The notes: generated by a model from the letters alone, not told the origin. A DNA stretch of 64,000 nt from Bacillota bacterium (GCA_023412715.1 JAEZCC010000042.1:62001-126000); one strand, 5' to 3'; positions 24,226 to 33,367 are shown, numbered from the stretch's first letter. Numbers and translations are program-made.

Positions 24226-25186
24226 AGCAGCAGTAAAAACATCCAGAATATCAGGTGAAAACGTAAAGGACCTGGCGGCAAAATACTCTTTGATTTTGGT
24301 GATCCTTCTCCTGGGCATTATTCTTTCCGTTGCGACAGACACCTTTTTCACCGCGACAAATCTAATCAATGTACTCAGGCAGGTTTCCATCAACGGCATT
24401 CTGGCAATAGGCATGACGTTCGTGATTCTGACAAGCGGAATCGACCTGACGGTCGGGGCGACCGTAGCCCTCGCGGGAATCGTCACGGCAGGCTTCCTGC
24501 GGGATCAGGGCTGGGGCACATGGGAGGTTTTCTTCCTGTCCGTTGCAATCGGAATGGCCGTCGGGCTGATTAACGGCTATTTCGTGGCGTATTGGAAAGC
24601 CGCGCCTTTCGTGGTCACGCTCTCTACGATGTCGATTGCGAGAGGCATTACATATGTTTATTCCGACGCACGGCCGATTTCTCCGCTTCCGCAAGACTTT
24701 TTGAATATCGGTACGGGCAGCATCCTGCAGATCCCGACTCCGACCGTTTTCTTCCTCGTGATTTTCATTATCGGCTATATTATTCTGAAGCATTTCAGCA
24801 TAGGCCGTTACATCTACGCCGTCGGCGGCAATCAGAATGCCGCGCTGGTTTCCGGAATCAATGTCAGAAGGGTGCTGATGTTCGTTTATGCGGCCAGCGG
24901 AGTGCTGTGCGGCATTGCGGCGGTGGTCCTTACGTCACGTGTTTCAGCGGGGCTGCCCACGGCGGGCGAGGGCTATGAAATGGATGCGATCGCGGCGACC
25001 GTAATCGGCGGAACCAGCATGTCGGGCGGCCGCGGTAAATTATGGGGCACCGTTTTAGGCACCCTGCTGATCGGCATGATTGGAAACGGACTGGATCTGC
25101 TTAACGTTTCTTCTTTCTATCAGCAGATTTTCAAAGGTATTATTATTTTGGCTGCGGTTCTGATCGATTCAAAACGCAACCGTTAA
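24215..25186 (+). CDS. Sugar ABC transporter permease (RbsC-like)
   Basis: A 323-residue membrane protein of the CUT2 family with 8-10 hydrophobic segments. GIDLTVGATVALAGI and AIAATVIGGTSMSGGRG are the conserved family loops, the second contacting the ATPase. TTG 24215 is chosen because GGGAGG ends 8 bp before it; the upstream in-frame ATG lies inside the ATPase gene without a ribosome site. It forms the homodimeric pore for a monosaccharide or polyol. Confidence 0.93.
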   Translation: MQDEAAVKTSRISGENVKDLAAKYSLILVILLLGIILSVATDTFFTATNLINVLRQVSINGILAIGMTFVILTSGIDLTVGATVALAGIVTAGFLRDQGWGTWEVFFLSVAIGMAVGLINGYFVAYWKAAPFVVTLSTMSIARGITYVYSDARPISPLPQDFLNIGTGSILQIPTPTVFFLVIFIIGYIILKHFSIGRYIYAVGGNQNAALVSGINVRRVLMFVYAASGVLCGIAAVVLTSRVSAGLPTAGEGYEMDAIAATVIGGTSMSGGRGKLWGTVLGTLLIGMIGNGLDLLNVSSFYQQIFKGIIILAAVLIDSKRNR

Positions 25187-25224
25187 ATAGTAATAAATTT
25201 AATTTTTCTATGGGAGGAGATTAA

Positions 25225-26238
25225 ATGAAAAAGGTTCTATCTGTCGTGCTTGCGGCAGCAATGTTGGCTTCGGTGGCTGTGGGCTGCCAGCCGTCGTCAA
25301 GCACAGCGTCAGTTGCCGGCACGGCATCGGGGGGTTCCGATGCGGCAAGCACGGCCGCCGCCGGCACCACCAGCAGCGGCAAGAAAATCAAAGTCGGTTC
25401 CACGGTTTACTATTACACGGAGTTCATTACCCTGATGGCGAAAGGAATGAAGCGGGAGGCCGCTCAGGAGGGAGTGGACCTGACAATCCTGGACGCCAAC
25501 AACGACGCGCAGAGGCAGCTTTCACAGGTCGAGAATCTGATTGCGCAGAAGGTCGATGTCATTGTGGTTGCGGCCGTCGACACCGATGCAATCGTGCCCG
25601 CCGTCGAGATGTGCAAAAAAGCCAATATCCCTCTTGTTGCGGTCAACATGCTCATCAACACCAAAGAGTCTTACTATTACGTGGGGCCGAACGACGTACA
25701 GGCGGGCGAGGAAGAGATGCAGGCCTGCATCGACGCAATCGGCGGGAAGGGCAACATCGTGATCCTGCAGGGCCCGATCGGTACGTCCGCCCAACTGCAG
25801 CGCTCGGAAGGCAACCACAATGTGCTGAAAAAATATCCCGACGTCAAAGTCCTTGCGGAGCAGCCGGCAAACTGGGACAGATCCCAGGCCCTGACGCTTA
25901 CAGAGAACTGGCTTCAGGCATTCCCGGATAAAATCAGCGGCATCGTGGCGCACAACGACGAAATGGCCATGGGCGCCCTGAAGGCGATTCAGGCAAAGGG
26001 GCTGAAGCTTCCAATTACCGGCGTCGACGCCATTAAGGACGGATGCCTTTCCATTAAGAACCAGACGCCGTTTATTGCCACGGTTTATCAGAACGCGGAT
26101 CTGGAAGGCAGTCTCGGCGTAAAGACGGCGATTCAGATTGCGCGAGGGCAGAAGCCGGAAAAAGAAAAGAACTACATCGACATGGAACTGATGACAAAGG
26201 ACAACGTCAGCAAGCTTTTGACCACGATTTATCAGTAA
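25225..26238 (+). CDS. Sugar/polyol-binding lipoprotein (RbsB-like)
   Basis: A 337-residue protein. The signal peptide ends in VAVGC (lipidation at Cys ~20), and a Ser/Ala/Thr linker follows. The type 1 binding-protein fold (VGSTVYYYTEFITLMAKGMK, VIVVAAVDTDAIVPAVEMC, GIVAHNDEMAMGALKAIQ) is typical of ribose/xylitol/erythritol-type binding proteins. It should deliver ligand to the CUT2 permease encoded before it. The dehydrogenase and DhaKL genes that follow point to a polyol ligand, which is inference. Confidence 0.93.
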   Translation: MKKVLSVVLAAAMLASVAVGCQPSSSTASVAGTASGGSDAASTAAAGTTSSGKKIKVGSTVYYYTEFITLMAKGMKREAAQEGVDLTILDANNDAQRQLSQVENLIAQKVDVIVVAAVDTDAIVPAVEMCKKANIPLVAVNMLINTKESYYYVGPNDVQAGEEEMQACIDAIGGKGNIVILQGPIGTSAQLQRSEGNHNVLKKYPDVKVLAEQPANWDRSQALTLTENWLQAFPDKISGIVAHNDEMAMGALKAIQAKGLKLPITGVDAIKDGCLSIKNQTPFIATVYQNADLEGSLGVKTAIQIARGQKPEKEKNYIDMELMTKDNVSKLLTTIYQ

Positions 26239-26327
26239 ACAGGCGGCGCGGCATATCGTTTACCAACAGAAATCATATGCTTTCCACCAATCAAACACGA
26301 AACTGCTGGAGAACAGGAGCGTTATCA

Positions 26328-27371
26328 ATGAAAGGTAAAATGAAAGTAGCCATCATGCCCGAGAAACGGAAGCTGGAAGTCGTTGAAAGGGAGATCCCTC
26401 AGCCGAAAGCAGGGGAACTGCAGGTCAAGCTCGAGTATGTCGGGGTCTGCGGTTCGGATCTGCATTTTTACAACGACGGAAGAATCGGCAACTGGGTGCC
26501 TGACGAACCGCTGGTGCTGGGACACGAGCCCGGCGGAGTGGTCACGGACATCGGCGAGGGCGTGAAGGGCTTCAAAGTCGGGGACCGCATCTGCATTGAA
26601 CCGGGCGTCGGCTGCGGCGTGTGCGATATGTGCAAAAAGGGCCTGTACAATCTGTGCCCCCACATGTCTTTCATGGCAATCCCTCACGAGAGGGACGGCG
26701 TATGGTCGGAATACTGCACCCACCCCGCGAATATGTGCTACAGGCTTCCCGAGAATGTGAGCACTCTGGAGGGCGCGCTGATTGAACCGCTGGCCGTGGG
26801 CTTCCATGCGGTGGGGCTTTCCGGCGCCAAAATCGGTGAAAACGCGGTCGTCCTGGGGTGCGGCTGCATCGGCCTTGTCACAATTATGGTATTGAAAGCG
26901 ATCGGAATCAACGAGATCTATGCCGTCGACGTAATCGACAAACGGCTGCAGAAAGCGGCGGAGCTCGGCGCGACAAAAATACTGCGCGGAGACAGGGAAG
27001 ACGTGAAGGGCTTTATCAATTCGCTGCCCGGCGGCGGCGTCAGCCATGTCTTTGAAACGGCCGGGAACAAGTCCACCACGCTCCTGAGCGCGAAGTTGAT
27101 CCAGATGGGCGGCACCGTCACGCTGGTCGGGATGTGCCCTGATCCCGAGATTACATACGATATCGGTTCCCTTCAGGCAAAAGAAGGAAGAATCATCACG
27201 GTATTCCGTTACAGGAACCTCTATCCCACGGCCATCAAGGCGGTGAGCCAGGGGCTGATCCCGGTCAAGTCGATTGTGTCCCATATCTTTGATTTTAAGG
27301 ATATTGTGGAGGGCGTCGCCTACAGCAACGACAACAAGGCCGACGTCATTAAGGCGGTCATCAGGTTTTAG
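26328..27371 (+). CDS. Zinc-dependent polyol dehydrogenase (sorbitol/xylitol DH-like MDR)
   Basis: A 347-residue medium-chain dehydrogenase with ATG 26328. Catalytic zinc ligands are the Cys of VGVCGSDLHFY and the His-Glu of GHEPGGVV, with LIEPLAVG further on. Four structural-zinc cysteines lie in CGVCDMCKKGLYNLC. The NAD site is VLGCGCIGL, and Asp in YAVDVIDKR suggests NAD+. It would oxidise an imported polyol to a ketose. An 84% similar-looking paralogue type lies at 46936, but I have not aligned them. Placement between transporter and DhaKL supports a shared pathway. Confidence 0.92.
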   Translation: MKGKMKVAIMPEKRKLEVVEREIPQPKAGELQVKLEYVGVCGSDLHFYNDGRIGNWVPDEPLVLGHEPGGVVTDIGEGVKGFKVGDRICIEPGVGCGVCDMCKKGLYNLCPHMSFMAIPHERDGVWSEYCTHPANMCYRLPENVSTLEGALIEPLAVGFHAVGLSGAKIGENAVVLGCGCIGLVTIMVLKAIGINEIYAVDVIDKRLQKAAELGATKILRGDREDVKGFINSLPGGGVSHVFETAGNKSTTLLSAKLIQMGGTVTLVGMCPDPEITYDIGSLQAKEGRIITVFRYRNLYPTAIKAVSQGLIPVKSIVSHIFDFKDIVEGVAYSNDNKADVIKAVIRF

Positions 27372-27500
27372 CGGCGAGCGGTAAACTGAAAGTATCTTTC
27401 TCGTACAGCATCGGGAAAGACACTTTCCATAAACAGCGGTTTTTAAAATAAAATCGGAATGACGGGGCGCCGGAACGCATCGGTAAGGGAGGCAATCGGA

Positions 27501-28508
27501 TTGAAAAAGATAATCAATGACAGCGCGGACGTCGTCGATGAAATGATGGACGGCTTTACCGGGGCTTATTCGAGGTATTACACCAGACTGCCGGGTCTGA
27601 ATGCTTTCGTCTATAATGGAAGAAGAAAAAACAAGGTTTCGCTGGTCATAGGCGGAGGCACCGGGCACGAGCCGCTTTTCAGCGGATTTGCGGGCAAGGG
27701 CCTTGCGGACGCGGTGGCAAACGGGAATATTTTCGCATCTCCCAATCCGGAACTCATCTATGAGACTGCGAAAGCGGTGGAAGAGGGGAAGGGAGTTCTG
27801 TTCGTATATGGCAATTATGCCGGCGACAACCTGAATTTCGACATGGCAGAGGAACTGTGTTCGGACGACGGCATCAGGACGGCTCACGTGAGGATATGGG
27901 ACGACTGTGCCTCCGCTCCCAGAGAAAGAATTCAGGACAGGCGCGGCATTGCGGGGGACATCTATGTCATCAAAATCGCCGGGGCCGCCTGCGACGCCGG
28001 TCTGGATCTTGATGAGGTCCTCAGGATCACCGAAAAAGCCAGGGACAATATCAGCTCCATCGGCCTGGCCACGTCGCCGGGGACCGTTCCCGGCCTGGAT
28101 AAGCCGACGTTCGAATTGGGCGGGGATGAAATAGAATACGGCATGGGGCTGCACGGCGAGCGCGGAATCAAACGGACAACCATGCAGCCGGCGGACACTC
28201 TGGTCCAGACCATGTACGACGAGATCGGCAAAGAAATGCGGCTGACGTCGAAGGACGAGGTCTGCCTGCTCGTCAACGGGCTCGGCTCGACCACGCTGCT
28301 CGAGCTCAGCATCGCCTACAGAAAATTGGCCCGGCTGCTGGACCTGGATAAAGTAAGGGTATACGACAGCGAAATTAAGAGCTTCTGCACCTGCCAGGAA
28401 ATGGGCGGATTTTCCATTACGGTCCTGAGGCTGGACGAAGAGCTGAAAAAGTATTATTCAGCCCCCTGCTACTCGCCTTATTACGCCAAGGAGGAATTGA
28501 AGCCATGA
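27501..28508 (+). CDS. DhaK-type ketose kinase subunit
   Basis: A 335-residue DhaK-fold protein. SLVIGGGTGHEPLFSGFAG is the substrate-binding start, GNYAGDNLNFDMA is conserved, and YGMGLHGERG holds the His that covalently binds the carbonyl substrate as a hemiaminal. Start TTG 27501 lies 8 bp after GGGAGG. The stop overlaps DhaL (ATGA). In classical systems this pair phosphorylates dihydroxyacetone. In tetritol pathways homologous pairs phosphorylate erythrulose, and the transporter/dehydrogenase context here fits that better. Confidence 0.92.
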   Translation: MKKIINDSADVVDEMMDGFTGAYSRYYTRLPGLNAFVYNGRRKNKVSLVIGGGTGHEPLFSGFAGKGLADAVANGNIFASPNPELIYETAKAVEEGKGVLFVYGNYAGDNLNFDMAEELCSDDGIRTAHVRIWDDCASAPRERIQDRRGIAGDIYVIKIAGAACDAGLDLDEVLRITEKARDNISSIGLATSPGTVPGLDKPTFELGGDEIEYGMGLHGERGIKRTTMQPADTLVQTMYDEIGKEMRLTSKDEVCLLVNGLGSTTLLELSIAYRKLARLLDLDKVRVYDSEIKSFCTCQEMGGFSITVLRLDEELKKYYSAPCYSPYYAKEELKP

Positions 28509-29143
28509 AATCCATAACGGTTGCGCAGACCAAAGAGATGATGCTTCACGTCGCTGACGCGGTGATCGGCAGCAAAGATTATCTGACCCAAATCGACAGC
28601 GCCATCGGGGACGGGGACCACGGGATCGGCATGGCGGGCGGCCTGGCCAAAGCAAAGGCCAGGCTGCTTGCCGCGGATGCGTTCGGGAGTGTCAACCAGG
28701 TGTTTCAGACGGTCGGCAGGACGATGCTGACGTCCATGGGCGGAGCCTCAGGCGTCATCTTCGGGACCATGATCGAAGGCGGAGCCAAAGCGATGGAAGA
28801 AATTAACACCCTGGACTGCGCGGCGTTCACGAAGATGATGCGGGGCTCGCTGACCGCAATCAGAAAAAGATCCAACGCACAGCTGGGCGATAAAACCATG
28901 CTGGACGCTTTTATCCCCGCCGTTGAGGCGATGGAAAACGCAGAAACGGATGATTTGGCCGGTCTGCTTGACATTGCGGAAAAAGCGGCAAAGCAGGGCG
29001 TGGAAAATACCAAGAGCTATATTGCAAAATATGGCAGGGCCAAATCGCTGATGGAAAGAAGCATCGGCTACCAGGACGCCGGCGCAACCTCGGTCTGGAT
29101 CATTTTCCGTGCCATGGAGGAATATCTTCAGGACCTGTCGTAG
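28505..29143 (+). CDS. DhaL-type ATP-binding kinase subunit
   Basis: A 212-residue helical-barrel DhaL protein. DSAIGDGDHGIGMAGG (~residues 31-46) holds the Asp cluster that binds Mg-ADP/ATP, and TMLDAFIPA and GAKAME-type segments are conserved. It works with DhaK to phosphorylate the ketose. No DhaM or PTS subunit is encoded nearby, so it may use ATP directly. It ends the operon, with a strong terminator behind it. Confidence 0.92.
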   Translation: MKSITVAQTKEMMLHVADAVIGSKDYLTQIDSAIGDGDHGIGMAGGLAKAKARLLAADAFGSVNQVFQTVGRTMLTSMGGASGVIFGTMIEGGAKAMEEINTLDCAAFTKMMRGSLTAIRKRSNAQLGDKTMLDAFIPAVEAMENAETDDLAGLLDIAEKAAKQGVENTKSYIAKYGRAKSLMERSIGYQDAGATSVWIIFRAMEEYLQDLS

Positions 29144-29200
29144 CTGCCCTTCTGCTTCCGTCCCGTGCGGCCGCGTTCATCAGGGACAAAAACCAAAAAA

Positions 29201-29243
29201 CCGTGCCGGGCAGCTCCCGTTCAGCTGCCCGGCACGGCTTTTC
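29201..29243 (+). terminator. Terminator of the polyol operon
   Basis: CCGTGCCGGGCAGCT and AGCTGCCCGGCACGG form a perfect 15-bp stem followed by CTTTTCC; an A-rich run precedes it. Confidence 0.8.
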
Positions 29244-29314
29244 CATGCCTGTTCCAATCCTCGAGGCCATGGAAATCATTTTAAAAATTCTTTTGACCAT
29301 TTTTGAAAAAAGCC

Positions 29315-29345
29315 TTGACTTGAAGTAGACTCTAAGGTCTAAGAT
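29315..29345 (+). promoter_or_regulatory. MerR-type promoter with 19-bp spacer and dyad operator
   Basis: TTGACT (29315-29320) and TAAGAT (29340-29345) are 19 bp apart, the over-long spacing that MerR regulators correct. The spacer holds the dyad CTT-AGT-ACT-AAG, interrupted by 2-base gaps. It lies just upstream of the MerR gene, so it should be autoregulated. Confidence 0.75.
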
Positions 29346-29445
29346 GTTATCGTCAGCGGATTGTATGTTGGCCGGAAGGGGCAGGGCGGGCTGAATTGTG
29401 ATACAATCATGCGGATGGAGTACGCGGTGCTGGAGGCAGAGTACG

Positions 29446-29841
29446 GTGACGATTTCAGAAGTAAGCGCGAAATTCGCTCTTTCGCCGGACACGCTGCGCT
29501 ATTATGAGCGCGTCGGGCTGATTTCGGGCGTCCGCCGCACGAAAAGCGGAGTCCGGAATTACACGGAGGAGGACTGCGGCCGGGTTGAATTCATCAAATG
29601 CATGCGGGGCGCGGGGCTCCCGATTGGTGTGCTGATTGAATACATGAAGCTGGTTCGGCAGGGCGACGGCAGCGCCGGGGCGCGGGAGAAGCTTCTGGTC
29701 GAGCAGCGCGGGCAGCTCCTTGAAAAGATGAAGGAAATGCAGGAGACGCTCGACCGCCTCAATTACAAAATTGCGGTCTGCAGGCAGAAGGCCGTTCCGG
29801 CGGGATGCTCCGCAAATTTAAAGCGGCCGGAAGCGGAATAA
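29446..29841 (+). CDS. MerR-family regulator
   Basis: A 131-residue regulator: winged HTH VTISEVSAKFALSPDTLRYY, the LI-x-VRRTKSGVRNYTEED wing, and a C-terminal coiled coil (EKLLVEQRGQLLEKMKEMQE) for dimerisation. GTG 29446 lies 9 bp after TGGAGG; the frame is open further upstream without support. There is no Cys pattern for metal or iron-sulfur sensing, so it is likely of the NmlR/AdhR type that responds to aldehydes or electrophiles. It shares a promoter with the aldo/keto reductase. Confidence 0.88.
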   Translation: MTISEVSAKFALSPDTLRYYERVGLISGVRRTKSGVRNYTEEDCGRVEFIKCMRGAGLPIGVLIEYMKLVRQGDGSAGAREKLLVEQRGQLLEKMKEMQETLDRLNYKIAVCRQKAVPAGCSANLKRPEAE

Positions 29842-29880
29842 GCCGTCTGTGCTTAAAAATTGATGAAGCGAGGGAGTTAC

Positions 29881-31041
29881 ATGGCAGAAAATTATCTCGG
29901 TGAAAAGATTCCGAAGCTCGGGTTCGGCCTGATGCGCCTGCCCATGATCGGTGAAGACATCGATCTGGAGCAGACGAAAAAGATGGTGGACACTTTTCTT
30001 GCAAAAGGGTTTACATACTTCGACACCGCTTATGTCTACGGCGACGGAAAATCGGAAAACGCCGCCCGGGACGCCCTTGTCAGGCGCTACCCCCGGGAGT
30101 CGTTCCAGCTTACCTCAAAGCTCCCTCTGTGGGCGGCGACAGGGAAAGACGATCTGGAGCGCTATTTCAGCAAATCGCTGGAACGCGCCGGCGTCGAATA
30201 CTTTGATTTCTACCTGCTGCACGGCCTGATGGCGGGAAGCCCGGAGCGGTATTCGTCGTCAAACCTCGCGAAAGCGGAAAAGTTCGGCGCATGGGAGTTT
30301 ATCCAGAAGAAAAAAGCGGAAGGCAGGATCAGGCATATCGGCTTCAGCTTTCACGATACGGCCGAGGTCCTCGACCGGGTCCTCACGGAGCACCCCGAGG
30401 CCGAATTTGTTCAGCTGCAGATCAACTACGCGGACTGGGACGACGAAAAGGTGCAGTCCCGCAGGTGCTATGAGACGGCCCGGAAGCATGACGTTCCGGT
30501 CGTTATCATGGAACCCGTGAAGGGCGGTACGCTTGCATCGCTCAGGCCCGGAGCCGAAAAAATCCTGCAGGACGCTGACCCGCAGGCGTCCCCCGCCTCG
30601 TGGGCCATCCGCTTCTGCGCCTCGCTGGAAGGCGTCGTCACGGTCCTCAGCGGAATGTCGGATCTCGGCCAGCTGAACGACAACGTCTCTTACATGCAGC
30701 ATTTCAGGGCGATGAACGACCAGGAACGCGGCGTGCTCAAAAAAGTGGTCCGGGAGCTTCACAGCGTGGAAACCATCGGCTGCACGGCCTGCCGGTACTG
30801 CGCCGACGGCTGCCCGCAGAAGATCAATATTCCCGCCGTCTTTGAGCTGACGAACAACTACAGAATTTACGGAGGCCGCCCGGACGAGTTGAAAATGAGG
30901 TATCGGGACGCGGTGGAGGAAGGCGGCAAGGCCTCCGACTGCATCGCCTGCGGCTCCTGCGAGCGCCATTGCCCGCAGAAGCTTCCGATCATCGGCCTTC
31001 TGAAGGAATCGGCAAAGCTGTTCGAGGGCGTGGAACGGTAA
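29881..31041 (+). CDS. Aldo/keto reductase with C-terminal 2[4Fe-4S] ferredoxin domain
   Basis: A 386-residue protein. Residues 1-~280 form an AKR TIM barrel: LGFGLMRLP, FDTAYVYGDGKSENAARDAL with the catalytic Asp/Tyr, and HIGFSFHD. The end carries two ferredoxin motifs, CTACRYCADGCPQK and CIACGSCERHCPQK. Such proteins are common in clostridia and may couple carbonyl reduction to ferredoxin. ATG 29881 after GAGGGAG is preferred over in-frame ATGs 18-21 bp upstream. It follows the MerR gene by 39 bp in the same unit. Confidence 0.92.
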   Translation: MAENYLGEKIPKLGFGLMRLPMIGEDIDLEQTKKMVDTFLAKGFTYFDTAYVYGDGKSENAARDALVRRYPRESFQLTSKLPLWAATGKDDLERYFSKSLERAGVEYFDFYLLHGLMAGSPERYSSSNLAKAEKFGAWEFIQKKKAEGRIRHIGFSFHDTAEVLDRVLTEHPEAEFVQLQINYADWDDEKVQSRRCYETARKHDVPVVIMEPVKGGTLASLRPGAEKILQDADPQASPASWAIRFCASLEGVVTVLSGMSDLGQLNDNVSYMQHFRAMNDQERGVLKKVVRELHSVETIGCTACRYCADGCPQKINIPAVFELTNNYRIYGGRPDELKMRYRDAVEEGGKASDCIACGSCERHCPQKLPIIGLLKESAKLFEGVER

Positions 31042-31364
31042 GCGAAACGGGATCCGCGCAGCCGGCGATCACAGGGATGGGAAGCAATGAAAGCTCATTG
31101 CTTCCCATCCCTTTTTCTGCCGCGGAAAACCGGTTCCCCGGTACGAAAGAAGTGGAGAATATAGGAAAGAAGTCTCTCAGTATATTACAAGAAATTACGC
31201 TAATTTATACCAATATAATAACAAATATGAAATATTCCTTGTGTATATTGACTTAAATCTTTTCAATCCATTAAGATATTCCCAAAGAACCGGCATGCGG
31301 CGCCGGGTTCAGCGGGATCGGATGCGGTTCTGAGAGGGCTATTTAAAATAGGGAGAGTAGAGCA
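31042..31364. other. Intergenic region, 323 bp
   Basis: Contains the terminator at 31073-31116 and a promoter-like TTGACT (31248-31253) and TAAGAT (31272-31277) pair for the surface-protein gene. No small gene is seen. Confidence 0.5.
31073..31116 (+). terminator. Terminator after the aldo/keto reductase
   Basis: A perfect 18-bp stem (31073-31090 with 31095-31112) around AAGC, followed by TTTT. Confidence 0.88.
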
Positions 31365-33134
31365 ATGAAGAAAAAATTTCGTTTCACAAGCCTTACCCTG
31401 GTGTTTCTTCTCATCTTTTCGGTGTTCGGGGGAACGGCGTCGGCGGCGGCGGACCAGGACTTCATCCAGTTCCCGGACGGCTTCCAGTCCGTGACGGAAC
31501 TGAACAAAAGCGATATGAAGATTTGGGAGGTGACGATCCCGGATCCCACCCAGACGCTTACCGTGACCTCAAGCGACGCGGACGTGCTCGACCCGCAGCT
31601 GGACGAAACGGAAGAGGGCTCCGGCAATTATCTGCTGACCGTGTTTGCCTGGGAAGCCGGGGAGGCGACGCTCACCATTACGGCCAGCAACGGCGCCAGC
31701 GTTTCACATTCCATTACGGTTACGGACAAGCCGGTGCAAAGGGACTACACCCTGACCTCCGACACGACCAGCGACTTTTCCATTGTGCAGGGCAACAGCT
31801 ATACGCTGAAGCTGCACTATGTCGCGGGCGGGAGTGCGCCCAGTACCCCGACTCTTATGACGTATGGAAAGAACAAGGTCCTCGCTATCAGGCTTTTCGA
31901 TGTCGACAGCGAGAACCACGATTACTTTTACCGTGTGGACGCGGTGGGCGATGTGGGACAGAGCACCGATCTTTACATGACGAATCTCGAATATGTGCCG
32001 GAAAAGCTCTGTACGGTAAAAATCACCGCCGGCAAAAACCTGAAGCTTGACACGAACGCTTCCACAATCTACAAGGCGGCTAAGCCGGAATTCAGCTATA
32101 CCTGCAACGTGGGGGACACGTACCGGTTTGTGGCGTACACGAATTCCGCCACGGCGCCGAAGGTCAGCACAAGCAACGGCTGGACCTCCGCGTCTTACGT
32201 GGGGAAGGTCCCCGGCGGGTACGAATACCGCATGAAAGCACTGGACTGGGGCGATTCCGTCGTGCGCGTCACCCTGAACGGCGAGACGGCGTCCTTCCCG
32301 GTTTATGCGTACGAGGAAGCGCAGCAGCCGTTTGTAAAATCGGATACGCCGAAATCAATCAGCCTGGAGAAGGGCAAATCCTACACCTTTAAATTCACCA
32401 TCATGGGCGGCGGCGAACCGAGCTTCACGGCAGGCACCGGCGGGGTGGTTTCCATCCAGACGGTCAAAAAAGAAGGCATCGACTATTTCGTAAAAGTCAC
32501 CGGCGCCGGCAAGGCGCAGACGGGAACGTCGCTGAACATCACCTTCCCGCAAAGCGGCCGTGCCGGCTTTGACCAGAATGCCGCGGTCATTAACCTTACG
32601 CAGCCGAAGACAATCCCTCCGAAGTCCGACACCAACAGCGATTTTTCCGTGAAGCAGGGCCTGAGCTATACTTTTAAAATAACGGGCGCCGCCAGCTTCA
32701 ACGCCGGTACGGCGGGCGTCTTCACGACGGAGAAGGTCGGGGCTTCCGGGAACGACGTGTTCTACAGAATCACGGCGATCGGCAAGCCCGGGCAGCAGGT
32801 GGGGTTCTACATGGCAGCCAAAGGGCAGCAGCAGGCCCAGAAAGTATGCGTCGTGACCGTAGGCCCGCCTGCGCCGATCGTGTCCGACACCAATGCGGAT
32901 TTCAGGCTTGCAAAAAATGCCTCCTATCAGTTTAAGCTCACCGCGCCCGGCGCGGTGTCCGTCAATTTCGGCGCCGGCACGTCGGGCGTTTTCAGGGTCG
33001 CTTTTGTAAAGCGCGTCGGCAGCGACTTTTACTACAGGATCACGGCCATAGGCCGTCCGGGCGACGCGTCGGGGATCTATACGTCTTTGCCGGGCCAGGA
33101 CGCCAAAAAGCTGTGCATCGTCTCTGTCGCCTGA
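31365..33134 (+). CDS. Secreted protein with five Ig-like repeats
   Basis: A 589-residue protein with a Sec signal peptide (MKKKFRFTSLTLVFLLIFSV, cleavage near ASAAA). After an N-terminal bacterial Ig-like domain come related ~85-95-residue units, each opening with an SDT-x-x-x-F/I-S pattern and Y-T/Q-F/L-K, for example SDTTSDFSIVQGNSYTLKL, SDTNSDFSVKQGLSYTFKI and SDTNADFRLAKNASYQFKL. They close with KxCxVxV-like strands. No LPXTG, SLH or choline-binding anchor is visible, so it is released or held by other means. Function is unknown. It is monocistronic. Confidence 0.85.
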   Translation: MKKKFRFTSLTLVFLLIFSVFGGTASAAADQDFIQFPDGFQSVTELNKSDMKIWEVTIPDPTQTLTVTSSDADVLDPQLDETEEGSGNYLLTVFAWEAGEATLTITASNGASVSHSITVTDKPVQRDYTLTSDTTSDFSIVQGNSYTLKLHYVAGGSAPSTPTLMTYGKNKVLAIRLFDVDSENHDYFYRVDAVGDVGQSTDLYMTNLEYVPEKLCTVKITAGKNLKLDTNASTIYKAAKPEFSYTCNVGDTYRFVAYTNSATAPKVSTSNGWTSASYVGKVPGGYEYRMKALDWGDSVVRVTLNGETASFPVYAYEEAQQPFVKSDTPKSISLEKGKSYTFKFTIMGGGEPSFTAGTGGVVSIQTVKKEGIDYFVKVTGAGKAQTGTSLNITFPQSGRAGFDQNAAVINLTQPKTIPPKSDTNSDFSVKQGLSYTFKITGAASFNAGTAGVFTTEKVGASGNDVFYRITAIGKPGQQVGFYMAAKGQQQAQKVCVVTVGPPAPIVSDTNADFRLAKNASYQFKLTAPGAVSVNFGAGTSGVFRVAFVKRVGSDFYYRITAIGRPGDASGIYTSLPGQDAKKLCIVSVA

Positions 33135-33198
33135 CGGGGAAGGCGGCGGTCTTCCCCGGGCATACGCCGGATTTTTCCGATATCGGGACTTAAAAGAG

Positions 33199-33250
33199 AG
33201 GGCTGCCCCGGAAGCGCTGAGAAGCGCCGGCGGGGCAGCCCTTTATTTAA
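33199..33250. terminator. Bidirectional terminator between surface protein and TnpB-like gene
   Basis: AGGGCTGCCCCG (33199-33210) and CGGGGCAGCCCT (33231-33242) form a 12-bp stem with an inner GCGC/GCGC pairing. TTTATTT follows on plus and TCTCTTTT on minus. On the minus strand it would end a ~125-nt RNA downstream of the TnpB-like gene. Confidence 0.75.
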
Positions 33251-33367
33251 ATAGCTGCACTTGCAACGAAAAACGTTTCCGCTCTGCGGAATTCGCTCTG
33301 CGTATGGGATTCCCCTCATACCCGGAGGCGTGATGCGGCAGCCAGAGCATCCAAATTAAGAAAGAAC

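Noticed and set aside
33240..33300. CRISPR array near the TnpB/Cas12-like gene
   Set aside because: Only one 8-bp duplication (GCAGAGCG) is present, with no regularly spaced repeats and no cas1/cas2.
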